DNA of 64,000 nucleotides from Bacillus sp. FJAT-25509 (GCF_001420605.1 NZ_LJIZ01000033.1:62001-126000); one strand, 5' to 3'; counted from the stretch's first letter, positions 47,131 through 55,469 are shown. Numbers and translations: made by a program. Notes: generated from the sequence alone by a model not told the origin.

Positions 47131-48251
47131 AATATTCGTAAGCCCTCAGCTAAAATATTTTTACTGGCATTTAGATCTCGATCGTGATGTTGACGGCAAA
47201 TTGGACAGGTCCATTCCCTGATTGCAAGCGATTTCTTGCAGTCTTGGTGCCCACAATCAGAACATATTTGGCTGGATGGAAACCATTTACTTACTTTCAT
47301 GATTGTTTTACCATACCATGTGGCTTTGTATTCTAATTTAGATACAAATGCAGACCATGATACATCAGAGATCGATTTGGCTAATTTGTGATTACGTAGC
47401 ATTCCTTTCGTATTCAAGGTTTCAATACAGATTAGATCGTGGTTTTTGATAATTTCTGTACTCAACTTGTTAAGGAAATCGTCACGTTGATTCATTACTC
47501 TTTCGTGTAATCTAGCGACTTTTCTTTTTTGTTTCTGATAGTTTTTTGCATCAAGAAGGTTAATCCCATTCTTTTTAGCATGTAACGCACGTCTGGAAAG
47601 TTTTCGCTGTTCACTTTTTAGTTTCTTTTCCATTTTGGCTGTAAATTTATGGTTGCCAATTTTGCTTCCGTTAGAAAAAATGGCAAAATCAGTAATGCCT
47701 AAGTCTATACCAATTGATAATTCAGTTTTCTCCATTGCTTGTATTTCTACCTCTGCAAGAATGGATACAAAGTATTTACCACTTGGAGTTCGTCTAACAG
47801 TCGCTTTTAAAACATGACCATGTACTTTGCGACTTTTAGCAAAGCGAACAAGACCAAGTTTAGGTAGTTTCATTTTGTTTCCGACAACGGCAATATTTCC
47901 ATTTGTTTCTTTTGTTGTATAAGATTGAACTGGATTCTTTTTAGACTTAAAGCGTGGTGCGTTATTCTGCTTTTTGAAGAATCGTGAATACGAATCTGCG
48001 AGGTTTTTCACTGAGGATTGAAGTGCAATACTGTCAACTTCTTTGAGCCATACTAATTCTTTTTTCAACTTTGTTAATTCAGCAGAACAAGAATTGTACG
48101 TTAACCCTTTGCCAGTTTCTTTGTATGTGTCGTTCCATTGTCCTAAAAAGTGATTGAATACATAACGGCTACATCCAATCGTTTTGGCGATTAGAGTTTC
48201 CTGTTCTTTAGTTGGATAGATACGGAATTTATATGTTTTATTGGCTATCAT
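47118..48251 (-). CDS. tnpB: TnpB RNA-guided nuclease (IS605 OrfB)
   Basis: 377 residues. The N-terminal TnpB domain starts YKFRIYPTKEQETLIAKTIG. The split RuvC centre is complete: D183 in GIDLGITDFA, E277 in CIETLN and D359 in HDRDLNAS. A zinc finger (C330, C333, C349, C352) lies between the last two. It is thus probably catalytically intact. TnpB cuts the donor site after transposon excision, guided by RNA from its own 3' end. I chose the ATG at 48251 with GAGGTG 6 nt upstream, not the GTG nine bases before. No TnpA is present. Confidence 0.9.
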   Translation of the reverse strand: MIANKTYKFRIYPTKEQETLIAKTIGCSRYVFNHFLGQWNDTYKETGKGLTYNSCSAELTKLKKELVWLKEVDSIALQSSVKNLADSYSRFFKKQNNAPRFKSKKNPVQSYTTKETNGNIAVVGNKMKLPKLGLVRFAKSRKVHGHVLKATVRRTPSGKYFVSILAEVEIQAMEKTELSIGIDLGITDFAIFSNGSKIGNHKFTAKMEKKLKSEQRKLSRRALHAKKNGINLLDAKNYQKQKRKVARLHERVMNQRDDFLNKLSTEIIKNHDLICIETLNTKGMLRNHKLAKSISDVSWSAFVSKLEYKATWYGKTIMKVSKWFPSSQICSDCGHQDCKKSLAIREWTCPICRQHHDRDLNASKNILAEGLRILSLA

Positions 48252-48413
48252 TGTTTTCACCTCACTTCGTTCCTTGATTTTTAATCACAGTTTGTAAGCA
48301 AAATATTTTTAACCAAAACATTTCTTCCCATAGCTTTTTTCTAATTAGTGGAAAGGCACGTCAAAATTTCTTTATCCAGTTTTGATATATTATCAAACAT
48401 ATTACTGATTCAA

Positions 48414-48896
48414 TTAAAAGGATTTGATTAGAAATAGGAAAAGTTTCTGGGAAATAAAAAGAAGAATAGTTGCCGAGATTATCCCGACATTGAAATATAT
48501 TATGTCTTTAATTTTTAATCCCAATAGAACAGAAAATAATAATGAAAAAATAATAGGTGTAATATATTTATAATTTTGTAAGGTAAAGAATAATTGATTA
48601 TTAAATTCTAATAAAAGATATGTTATTAAAAATAATATTTCATTAACTAAGAAAATAGTAATTAATACTTTTTCTTGATTTATTTTATATGATGTAAATT
48701 TGTCTAAAATAAAGTTAAACAAAATATTAATAAAAAGAATTAATATTAGCATAACAAAAAGTATACCAAATATAGCTATTATTATATTTGCTTGTGACCA
48801 CTGAATAGTATAAAAATTATTAATTTCTATCAATAATAGAAAAATGATTCCAAATAATAGAGAAAAGCTGATAAAAAAAATTGGTTTTGTATTCAT
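48414..48896 (-). CDS. small multi-pass membrane protein, unknown
   Basis: 160 residues and very hydrophobic, with about five predicted helices (PIFFISFSLLFGIIFLLLI; NIIIAIFGILFVMLILILF; FSLLFSVLLGLKIKDIIYF). Not recognised. GAGAGG lies before the ATG. It sits between TnpB and the degenerate 5' copy of the gene at 45705-46541, in the spot where the body of the duplicated gene would have been, so it may have replaced it. Confidence 0.55.
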   Translation of the reverse strand: MNTKPIFFISFSLLFGIIFLLLIEINNFYTIQWSQANIIIAIFGILFVMLILILFINILFNFILDKFTSYKINQEKVLITIFLVNEILFLITYLLLEFNNQLFFTLQNYKYITPIIFSLLFSVLLGLKIKDIIYFNVGIISATILLFISQKLFLFLIKSF

Positions 48897-48930
48897 AATA
48901 TTAACCTCTCAATGCCTTATTGAATATTAA

Positions 48931-49286
48931 TTGACCTGTCTATAGAACTAGTAAAAGATTGATACAAAGATTAATAAAAAATAAATAAATTTTTTCTGAT
49001 ATTCATGTTTCTAACTTAAATATACTCTCCTTGTTCTTTAGTAAACGTTTACGAAATTATCTTATCATTAAAAAAGGAAAATTTTACTAAAAACATTGTC
49101 ATCATTGTGAACATTTCACATCACCTTAAACATCCGCAATTATCTCTATTAGAACATACGAATATGAAACAAACTTTAATTCTATGAACAATGCTTCTAA
49201 AAATAATCTTTCTCATTGTTGTACTTTTCACCTCACGTTTTATATATTTTCTAAATTTAAAAAAGCACTGACTCGTCAGTACTTTA
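48931..49286. repeat. direct repeat, copy B (about 360 bp)
   Basis: Diverged copy of 46463-46821. The start of the membrane-protein gene (MNIRKNLFIF on the minus strand) is interrupted by a stop after 10 codons. The palindrome at 49041-49052 and the divergent hydrophobic frame are retained. Confidence 0.75.
49041..49052. promoter_or_regulatory. GTAAACGTTTAC palindrome, copy 2
   Basis: Identical to the copy at 46575, in the same block context, about 145 bases upstream of the membrane-protein gene at 48414-48896. It may drive that gene through the dead leader. Confidence 0.5.
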
Positions 49287-49362
49287 TATGGACACATTAT
49301 TTATTTGATTCGTTTTTTTGCTATTGTCTATCTAATTTAGCTTTTCTTTTTAATCGAAAATT

Positions 49363-49585
49363 TTAATCCGTTGTAAAGGTATATGTGACACCCTTAAATG
49401 ACCAACTATCTCCGTAAATGTATCCTTTCTTAATCTGTGCAAAACGAAAATATTTGTCATCCGTTTGAGTCTTTAAGTATCTACCAGCTTCTTGTATACT
49501 TTCACATTCCTGTATTAGTTCACCATTTTTATATATATTAACAGGTTTTTCAATTTTATTTTTTTGTATTTGGATTTTTTTTCAT
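49363..49585 (-). pseudogene. NUMOD1-like small protein with an A-tract frameshift
   Basis: With GGAAGGG before it, the ATG at 49585 opens a frame that ends after 9 codons within A-rich text. The +1 frame continues for about 66 codons as IEKPVNIYKNGELIQECESI then QEAGRYLKTQT and SWSFKGVTYTF to TAA at 49363. One base too many in either the A8 run after the ATG or the A7 run downstream explains it. The layout NIYKNGE...SIQEAGRYL is that of NUMOD1 modules of homing endonucleases. It may be a true mutation, a phase-variable tract or a sequencing error. Confidence 0.55.
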
Positions 49586-49601
49586 ATTGATACCCTTCCT
49601 A

Positions 49602-50012
49602 TTATATTTTTGATATTTTTTTATGTAATATGTCTACTAATCTATTTACCTCGACTTCAGAATGTAGCCTTACATCCGGCTGAGGGTCTGTTGATTTGCC
49701 AACGTCAAAGTTATTATCTATTAATTCTTTTCTAGAAAGGATTCTTCTAAATAATACAATATGAATATGATTATGATCCCGACGTGGAGCAGCTGTTAAA
49801 AGTCTTTTTTTCGGTTTAGCCTTATAGTAGTAAATCAAAACCCCATACTCTCTACCTTTATCTGGAACCGGAAGCTCGCCAATCATTTCCACTAAATTAC
49901 TCCTAGTTAAACATTCTTCTAAGTGAGTCATTAAAACTTCAGAAGTTTTTGTAGCTTGATAAATTTGTTTTGTTTGAGAAGTTAACCAAGTTACATTATA
50001 GATTAACAACAC
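49602..50012 (-). CDS. small protein, unknown
   Basis: 136 residues, not recognised. The central part, LLTAAPRRDHNHIHIVLFRR, holds a histidine-rich run (HNHIHI) that could bind metal, and the final helix (VNRLVDILHKKI) is amphipathic. The start is a GTG with GGGGGG just upstream. It lies 16 bases upstream of the frameshifted NUMOD1-like gene, so the two may have been co-transcribed. Confidence 0.5.
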   Translation of the reverse strand: MLLIYNVTWLTSQTKQIYQATKTSEVLMTHLEECLTRSNLVEMIGELPVPDKGREYGVLIYYYKAKPKKRLLTAAPRRDHNHIHIVLFRRILSRKELIDNNFDVGKSTDPQPDVRLHSEVEVNRLVDILHKKISKI

Positions 50013-50526
50013 AATTCCCCCCCTAATAGTAAAATGATATATTAAAATGATTTAATAAAAATCTATACAAATTTTACCACTACCATGCAAAATTCGGCTA
50101 GAGCGTAATTGTAGCAGGAATTTAAAATAGAAATTTTAAAGATTATGATTCAATAACTAAAAAGAGAATAAGATGAATTCAATAGGTACTTATTTAGGAA
50201 ATGACTTGCCGAAATAGTTAGCCTTTTCTTCATTTGCTCTTTTACTAACAAATTGAATTCATTCTCATGAGGTTTCCTGACCACTCCTCTAATATTTTGA
50301 TATACTATCGGTTTTCTCTTTTATTTAGACATATAAAACAATGTCAAAATTGTTAAAAAGTATTGGCAATTTTATGAATTTAAATAAAAAATTATTTTAT
50401 ACATTCTGTGACATTTGTATAAACTCGGAAACAATCGTGATATTTTGGTAGTGTATTAATTTACTAAAATTTTAGTAATCAAATGTATTTTTTTACTAAA
50501 ATCTAAAAATGAGAGGAGTTTTACAA
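50013..50526. other. promoter region with TTTAGTAAA-type boxes
   Basis: Non-coding. The region just upstream of the peptidoglycan-binding gene contains the 18-bp palindrome at 50461 and further ACTAAAATCTAAAA text, similar in word content to the blocks upstream of 46541 and 53691. Confidence 0.4.
50461..50478. promoter_or_regulatory. perfect 18-bp palindrome TTACTAAAATTTTAGTAA
   Basis: Perfect inverted repeat 49 bases before the start of the peptidoglycan-binding gene, with another TTTACTAAAAT copy 20 bases later. The half-site TTTAGTAAA also occurs upstream of the genes starting at 46541, 53691 and 54252. It is a candidate operator of an unknown regulator. Confidence 0.45.
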
Positions 50527-50994
50527 ATGAACTTTAGAAAAATCTGTGCGTTAGCAACTGCGGCGACAATTAGTTTAGGATTTGCTCCGACATCAGGGAA
50601 AGCACAAGTAATGAATGACAGAGATTGGTCTGACTGTAAAACGGTTGGACATGGTTACTCCGAAATGAGTAACTGGGTAAGGGCAGTACAATATCAGGTT
50701 TATGCTGCGGGTTTTAACGGGGTAGGAGCTGTTGATGGAATCTATGGTCCGAATACTGAAAAAGCAATTAAAGCATACCAAACAAAATATGGTCTTAAAT
50801 CAGATGGAATTGTGGGCAAAGCAACATGGACACATATGGACAATTATCTAAAAACTGGTAGCGGCGGTTATACGTATGTCGTAGATTACGGAAAAGGCTA
50901 TAAGTTTAATTATATAAAGTACTCATATGGAATGGAATTAAATGGACCAGGTGGAAATATTTTTATGGTTAATGATACATTACAAATGAAATAA
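50527..50994 (+). CDS. secreted peptidoglycan-binding protein
   Basis: 155 residues. A signal peptide (FRKICALATAATISLGFAPT) likely ends at GKA. The PG_binding_1 domain (residues 40-110) shows VRAVQYQVYAAG, VDGIYGPNTEKAIKAYQ and DGIVGKATW. The C-terminal 40 residues (YTYVVDYGKGYKFNYIKY) are not recognised. It is too small to hold a catalytic domain, so it probably anchors to the wall. GAGAGGAG lies 8 nt before the ATG at 50527. A fragment of this gene reappears at 55350. Confidence 0.75.
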   Translation: MNFRKICALATAATISLGFAPTSGKAQVMNDRDWSDCKTVGHGYSEMSNWVRAVQYQVYAAGFNGVGAVDGIYGPNTEKAIKAYQTKYGLKSDGIVGKATWTHMDNYLKTGSGGYTYVVDYGKGYKFNYIKYSYGMELNGPGGNIFMVNDTLQMK

Positions 50995-51149
50995 ACAGTT
51001 TAATCAAGATAGTAGAAACCTTCATTATCAGTTATCTATATTATGTATTAATAAACTGATTATCCTTTAATATTTAATATAAGTAAAAAAGGAGGGAACC
51101 GTATACCAATTTCGATTAAAATTTTAACTCTATTTTGGTAAAGGGGATT

Positions 51150-52070
51150 ATGAGACAGCTTAAGAGGAACAAGAAAAAGAAAAGTCTTTTATTTAAATTA
51201 AGTATATTTCTAGTAATTCTAATATCAAGTACACTATGCTTTGGCTTCTATCAATATAAAAAAGGGATTCAGTTAAGTGAAAAGAACACAAATAGACAAA
51301 CTATAAAATTCAATTCCACTAGGGTACCTAATAAAACTAACATCCTTTTGTTGGGAGAAGATGCTCGTAAAAAAGGGGGAAGCTCACGAACTGATTCAAT
51401 TATGATCTTACAATACAATAATAAACACGAAACAAAGTTAGTTTCGATTATGAGAGATAGTTATGTTTCAATTCCGGGATATGAAAAACATAAGATTAAC
51501 GCAGCATTTTCTTTCGGAGGGGTCGAACTTCTAAGACAAACTATTCAACAAAATTTTGGAATCGAAATTGAATATTATGCAATAATTGATTTCAAAGGTT
51601 TTGAAGAAATGATTGATGAGATTGCTCCAAACGGAATTACAATTAATGTAGAGAAACCGATGGAAAGTCATATTGGAGTCAGTCTTCAGCCGGGGGTTCA
51701 GCAATTAACTGGAAAAGAGCTTTTAGGTTATGCAAGATTTAGGCATGATGCTAAAGGAGATTTCGATCGAGTTATAAGACAACAAAAAGTACTGGATGCT
51801 ATTAAATCCCAAGTACTTACTATTAAAGGAATTGCTAGTTTCCCTAAAACGTTAGGTGTGATGCAACCTTACATACAAACCAACATGTCTACAATGGAAC
51901 TATTAAAAATAGGATCCGATTTCATAGTTAAAGGTAAGGATAAAGATGTAGAAACATTACGAATTCCTGTAGACGGTGCTTTCACTCCAAAAAAATATGA
52001 AAAAGCAGGTGAAGTGTTGGAACTAGATGCTGAAAAGAACAAAGAAGTATTGCAGATATTTTTAAAATAG
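51150..52070 (+). CDS. LCP-family wall-polymer ligase
   Basis: 306 residues. A single membrane helix (about 16-38) is followed by the LytR-CpsA-Psr domain: ILLLGEDARKKGGSSRTDSI, LVSIMRDSYVSIPGY, KINAAFSFGG and LGYARFRHD. The conserved Arg and Asp residues that bind the polyprenyl-phosphate substrate are all present. LCP enzymes attach teichoic acid or other glycopolymers to peptidoglycan. The ATG at 51150 has AAAGGGG close upstream (3-4 nt). It follows the peptidoglycan-binding gene, with which it may share a role. Its last residues recur at 55400. Confidence 0.85.
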   Translation: MRQLKRNKKKKSLLFKLSIFLVILISSTLCFGFYQYKKGIQLSEKNTNRQTIKFNSTRVPNKTNILLLGEDARKKGGSSRTDSIMILQYNNKHETKLVSIMRDSYVSIPGYEKHKINAAFSFGGVELLRQTIQQNFGIEIEYYAIIDFKGFEEMIDEIAPNGITINVEKPMESHIGVSLQPGVQQLTGKELLGYARFRHDAKGDFDRVIRQQKVLDAIKSQVLTIKGIASFPKTLGVMQPYIQTNMSTMELLKIGSDFIVKGKDKDVETLRIPVDGAFTPKKYEKAGEVLELDAEKNKEVLQIFLK

Positions 52071-52193
52071 ATATCTGTTAAATTTGACTATATCTCACAT
52101 TAATAGGAAGATATGAGTTTAGTTTTCTCTCACCTTCCCACACTTGTGAACACATTCACATTTTCCACTTAATATAAAACGTGATACAACACG

Positions 52194-52223
52194 AAAAGCC
52201 CCGGCGAAACCGGGGCCATTTTT
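52194..52223. terminator. GC-rich terminator
   Basis: GCCCCGG/CCGGGGC with a CGAAA loop, followed by CATTTTT. It lies between the convergent LCP and lipoprotein genes and can serve both. Confidence 0.75.
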
Positions 52224-52230
52224 AATCATA

Positions 52231-52851
52231 CTATCCAGGCCGTTTAATCTGGATCTTTGTCTTTATATATTCAGTATGAGATTTTTCTTTCTTATCTACC
52301 CAGATTACTTTTATAGAAATCTCACTTAATTTCGCAATTGCGTCTTCAAATGTCTCTTCAGGGAATAAGTTAAAAATTCTACCAGCAGAAATACCTCCTG
52401 GAGATTTAATAGTTGGAGAGATTGTGTACTCTTTAGAAACTGCTTTATCTGAAAAAGATTTTTTCATTAAAATGTTCGTAATCAACAAATCGGGAGTGTA
52501 CAATACTTCATAAGCATTAATTGGTAATAGACCTGAGACGATGACATTTTTCATGTATGTTTTTGCTTTTGAAACTCTAACATCGATCTCTATTCTACCC
52601 TCAGCAGACTGATAAGTTTCAGCTCCAACTTGAAAGTTTTTACTATTTGATAGGAAATCAGATGGATTTTTCTTCAAAATATCTGCGGATTCAACTTTCA
52701 TCGTATTTTCACCATTTTTCTTTGTTAAAAAAGTTTGTTCTGTAGTAGTTGGTGTAGAAACAGGTTTCGATTCTAGAGGTTCTATTTTTTCACAAGCTGT
52801 GAAAATCGAGATAGTTAAAACTATAGCAATTAATATAATTAGTTTCTTCAT
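52231..52851 (-). CDS. small lipoprotein, unknown
   Basis: 206 residues with an N-terminal lipobox (ISIFTAC; Cys20). A low-complexity linker (residues 25-45) leads to a beta-rich domain (VEVSKAKTYMKNVIVSGLL-like text). Not recognised. The nearest ribosome binding site candidates (GGAGAGG and a GGGGGG run) lie 30 nt or more upstream, separated from the ATG by the hairpin at 52863, so translation may depend on RNA folding. Confidence 0.65.
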   Translation of the reverse strand: MKKLIILIAIVLTISIFTACEKIEPLESKPVSTPTTTEQTFLTKKNGENTMKVESADILKKNPSDFLSNSKNFQVGAETYQSAEGRIEIDVRVSKAKTYMKNVIVSGLLPINAYEVLYTPDLLITNILMKKSFSDKAVSKEYTISPTIKSPGGISAGRIFNLFPEETFEDAIAKLSEISIKVIWVDKKEKSHTEYIKTKIQIKRPG

Positions 52852-52862
52852 ATTATGAGAAC

Positions 52863-52884
52863 GGAATAGGGTCCCCCCTATTCC
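52863..52884 (-). promoter_or_regulatory. hairpin in the leader of the lipoprotein gene
   Basis: GGAATAGGG/CCCTATTCC forms a 9-bp stem with a tiny loop just upstream of the ATG at 52851. On the mRNA it would bring an upstream GGAGAGG closer to the ATG, or block it. The role is inferred. Confidence 0.4.
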
Positions 52885-52945
52885 TCTCCTTCTTTTTTAG
52901 TTTTTGTCCTTTATAAAAATCTCCATTATAAATTAAAATTTAAAT

Positions 52946-53691
52946 TTAGCTAACAAATTCAGGTGTTTTATAATAGTTGTATCCTTTATACCAGTTTGTC
53001 CAAGCTCGATCAGAAATAGCTTTATTATTTTTGTAGTAAGTTGAATAAGCAATTTTAATCGCAGAGTATCCTTTAGATGGTACATAATCAACGTGTACAG
53101 TTCTAGTTTCATTGTATTTTTTTGAACGATAAGTATTTAAAGCATGTTTAAATGTTTCTTCTTGTTCTGCTGTATAGTAAGTTCCCCAGCAGTTTTATCA
53201 ACTGAATCTAGCGCAAGTGATAATCCATCTTGAATAAAACAGTAAACAGTACCAACTAGTTTTCCTACGATATACATACTCACGTTCCATATTGAATTCG
53301 CAGTAACTCCACTCTTTTTCTCAACAAAATAAAGACTTCCGCTAACAGGATATTGGTAAGTAGTAACCCTTGTTGTTCCCGGTTCAACCGCTATCGCTTT
53401 TGGTGTAACAACTGCATTTGTTTTAATTGTTGGAGCTGTAGTTGCTGAAGATGCTTTTAATTTCGCCTTTGATTCTTGCACATGAGAAGTGTCATAATAC
53501 ACGACAGACTGTACTGGTTTTTCCAGTTTGTATCCCTCTTTTTTAATGTAATTCAATTGTGAATTTTCCTTTTTAGCCGAATCGATTTTATACTGAACTG
53601 GGCTTGCTGCAAATGTAGGTGTTCCTCCACATAAAATCCCTGCTGTCAGTATGGCTACTCCTAACTTCTTAAATCCTAAGTACTTTTTCAT
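52946..53691 (-). pseudogene. secreted protein gene with one frameshift
   Basis: An ATG at 53691 (with GAGG before it) opens a signal peptide (VAILTAGILCGGTPTFAA) and 180 residues of a secreted protein. Near 53190, after VDKTAG, the frame is lost and stops at 53137. The other frame continues as WGTYYTAEQEETFKHALNTY, VDYVPSKGYSAIKIAY and SDRAWTNWYKGYNY to TAA at 52946. One-base indel, so the full gene was about 247 codons. It may be a true mutation or a sequencing error. It belongs to the set of genes with the GTAAACGTTTAC module. Confidence 0.6.
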
Positions 53692-53772
53692 TTTACCTCC
53701 CCTTTCTCCGTGTCCTTACTAAATCATTAGAAATTTTCTTAAATGAAGTAATCTTTTTTATATCGTAACTAC

Positions 53773-53870
53773 TAGTTTTTTAGTAAACGTTTACGGAATA
53801 AGCTTAACTTTTTAAGAGGGAAATTTTACTATAACTCATTGTCATAATTATGAACGTTTTACACTTCATT
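53773..53870. repeat. upstream module, copy C
   Basis: A third version of the block at 46565 and 49031: the GTAAACGTTTAC palindrome at 53783-53794, TAGTAAAATTT and AATGACAATG in the same order and orientation, then a short divergent hydrophobic frame. Confidence 0.6.
53783..53794. promoter_or_regulatory. GTAAACGTTTAC palindrome, copy 3
   Basis: Identical palindrome, about 90 bases before the ATG of the secreted-protein gene at 53691. Confidence 0.5.
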
Positions 53871-54251
53871 GATTTTACTACTTCAATCGCTTCTATGGGA
53901 AGCCTATAAATGCTACGAAACTATGATTCCATTAACGATATTATTAATACTAAAAACTATATGAATTTTCACTATGGTACTTTCTTTAGTAAAAACATGT
54001 AAAGATTTACTAAAACTTTCACAAAAATTCCACTGTATATATTCTCCAGATAACTACAATTAAAGACATAAATAAAATATTTTCATAAGAGGTGATTGTT
54101 TGGGTAGTTAATCTAGTAAATTAGTTTTCTAATAAACTTAAAAAAATAATATAGGAGGGAAATTTACTATTCGGTTTTTAAAATGTTCTCATTACTTAAT
54201 TAAAAAATACAAATACAAATCTTGTAATTTTAAAAATAATCGGAGGTCAGT

Positions 54252-55145
54252 ATGATTATCAAACGAAGAAATAAACACAGTTTTTTATTACTATTTAGTA
54301 CACTTTTTTTTGTTGGAGGACTATCAAATGGCTTTGCCAATGCTGAGGAATCTCAAAATACATCCACCGAAGAACTACATATTTTGTCTGAAGAACTAGT
54401 GAATCCAGTTCAATTTAATACTTTAGAAAGCATAAAATTACAAAATTTAGGTTTTTCACCTGATGAAATTAATAGTATGTCAGTTGAAGAATATAATGAT
54501 TTCAAAGATTTATACGGATCAAATTTAACTACTGATGAAAATTACTATAAGATAACACAAGATATTCCTTACTCTGAGCCTTCTGTTGAAGAAATCTCAA
54601 AAGCTCAAGCAATTAATGAGATTAATACAACAAAATTAGGTCGAGGTACTTCAACTAAAACAACTGGTTATTTAAAAATGACGACTTCTTCTTCAAAATT
54701 AAGTAATGGAAATACTCTATTAAAAAACTCGTTTACGTGGCTAAAATCCCCAAATATGAAATTAACTGATGTAGTTGCTATTACCCATTCTGCAAGTTCT
54801 GTAAAAATTCCAAATACCGATAAGTTTAGTTATAAATACACAGATGGTAAAGGAATACATTCAGTTGGAGCAACAAGTACCACAAAAAATAACAAAGGAA
54901 TCGCAAAAAAATTCAAATTAAAAGATTTGGGGATTAATGTGGCACCATATAATCACAACGGTTATCTTTCAGTTGAGGTAACTAAAGGAAATAAAAATGA
55001 TATAACTGCTAATGCTTATGGTCACTATACACATCTTACTTTGGGTGTAACATCATCAATAGACATTAAAACAGGAAGTATAGGAGTTGGGATATTTTGT
55101 ACCAGTACTGATATGGATGAAACTATGATTAAATTCAATTATTAG
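54252..55145 (+). CDS. secreted protein, unknown
   Basis: 297 residues. A signal peptide (FLLLFSTLFFVGGLSNGFAN) likely ends at ANA. The mature protein has an acidic first third (DEINSMSVEEYNDFKDLYG) and a beta-rich remainder (SFTWLKSPNMKLTDVVAIT; TSSIDIKTGSIGVGIFCTS). Not recognised. CGGAGG lies 6 nt before the ATG. TTTAGTAAA boxes occur about 250 bases upstream. The downstream small membrane gene starts 20 bases after its stop. Confidence 0.6.
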   Translation: MIIKRRNKHSFLLLFSTLFFVGGLSNGFANAEESQNTSTEELHILSEELVNPVQFNTLESIKLQNLGFSPDEINSMSVEEYNDFKDLYGSNLTTDENYYKITQDIPYSEPSVEEISKAQAINEINTTKLGRGTSTKTTGYLKMTTSSSKLSNGNTLLKNSFTWLKSPNMKLTDVVAITHSASSVKIPNTDKFSYKYTDGKGIHSVGATSTTKNNKGIAKKFKLKDLGINVAPYNHNGYLSVEVTKGNKNDITANAYGHYTHLTLGVTSSIDIKTGSIGVGIFCTSTDMDETMIKFNY

Positions 55146-55164
55146 TATTAAAGAGGTTACTTAA

Positions 55165-55335
55165 ATGAAAAATATTTTTATTTTTGCAATTGCTTCACCT
55201 ATTGTATTTTATCTTTTATCATTAATACTATTTTTACTTAATTTTGATGAAATAACCTCGTTCTTTATGACTCTATCTATATATTTAGGGGTAATAATTG
55301 GACTTTTATACAAAATTTATAAAAATATAAAATAG
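55165..55335 (+). CDS. small two-TM membrane protein
   Basis: 56 residues, almost entirely two hydrophobic helices (FIFAIASPIVFYLLSLILFL and TLSIYLGVIIGLLYKI) with a short acidic hinge (NFDEI). AGAGG lies 7 nt before the ATG. It follows the secreted-protein gene by 20 bases and is probably co-transcribed, perhaps as its membrane partner or immunity protein. The family is not recognised. Confidence 0.55.
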   Translation: MKNIFIFAIASPIVFYLLSLILFLLNFDEITSFFMTLSIYLGVIIGLLYKIYKNIK

Positions 55336-55349
55336 TTTCTAATTTAGTT

Positions 55350-55468
55350 TGGCGTGGTTACCCTTAATTAAGTAACTGGGTAAGTGCCTCAATAAGGGTA
55401 AAGCCGGTGAAGTATTAGAACTAGATTTTGAAAATAACAAAGAAGCATTACAACTGTTTTTAAATTAA
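55350..55468 (+). pseudogene. shuffled remnants of the PG-binding and LCP genes
   Basis: 55350-55390 is near-identical text to codons about 43-55 of the peptidoglycan-binding gene (GHGYSEMSNWVRA becomes RGYP-LSNWVSA with a stop). 55400-55468 reads KAGEVLELDFENNKEALQL and matches the last 21 residues of the LCP protein. The order is the same as at 50.5-52.1 kb, but 1.3 kb between them is missing. It is therefore a collapsed duplicate. Confidence 0.75.
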
Positions 55469-55469
55469 T

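Larger units (their letters stand above)
46975..48300 (-). mobile_element. IS200/IS605-type element with TnpB only
   Basis: TnpB without a TnpA transposase, with a structured right end downstream of the gene. Exact ends are not resolved, so the bounds are approximate. It sits between the two copies of the 360-bp repeat. Confidence 0.5.
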
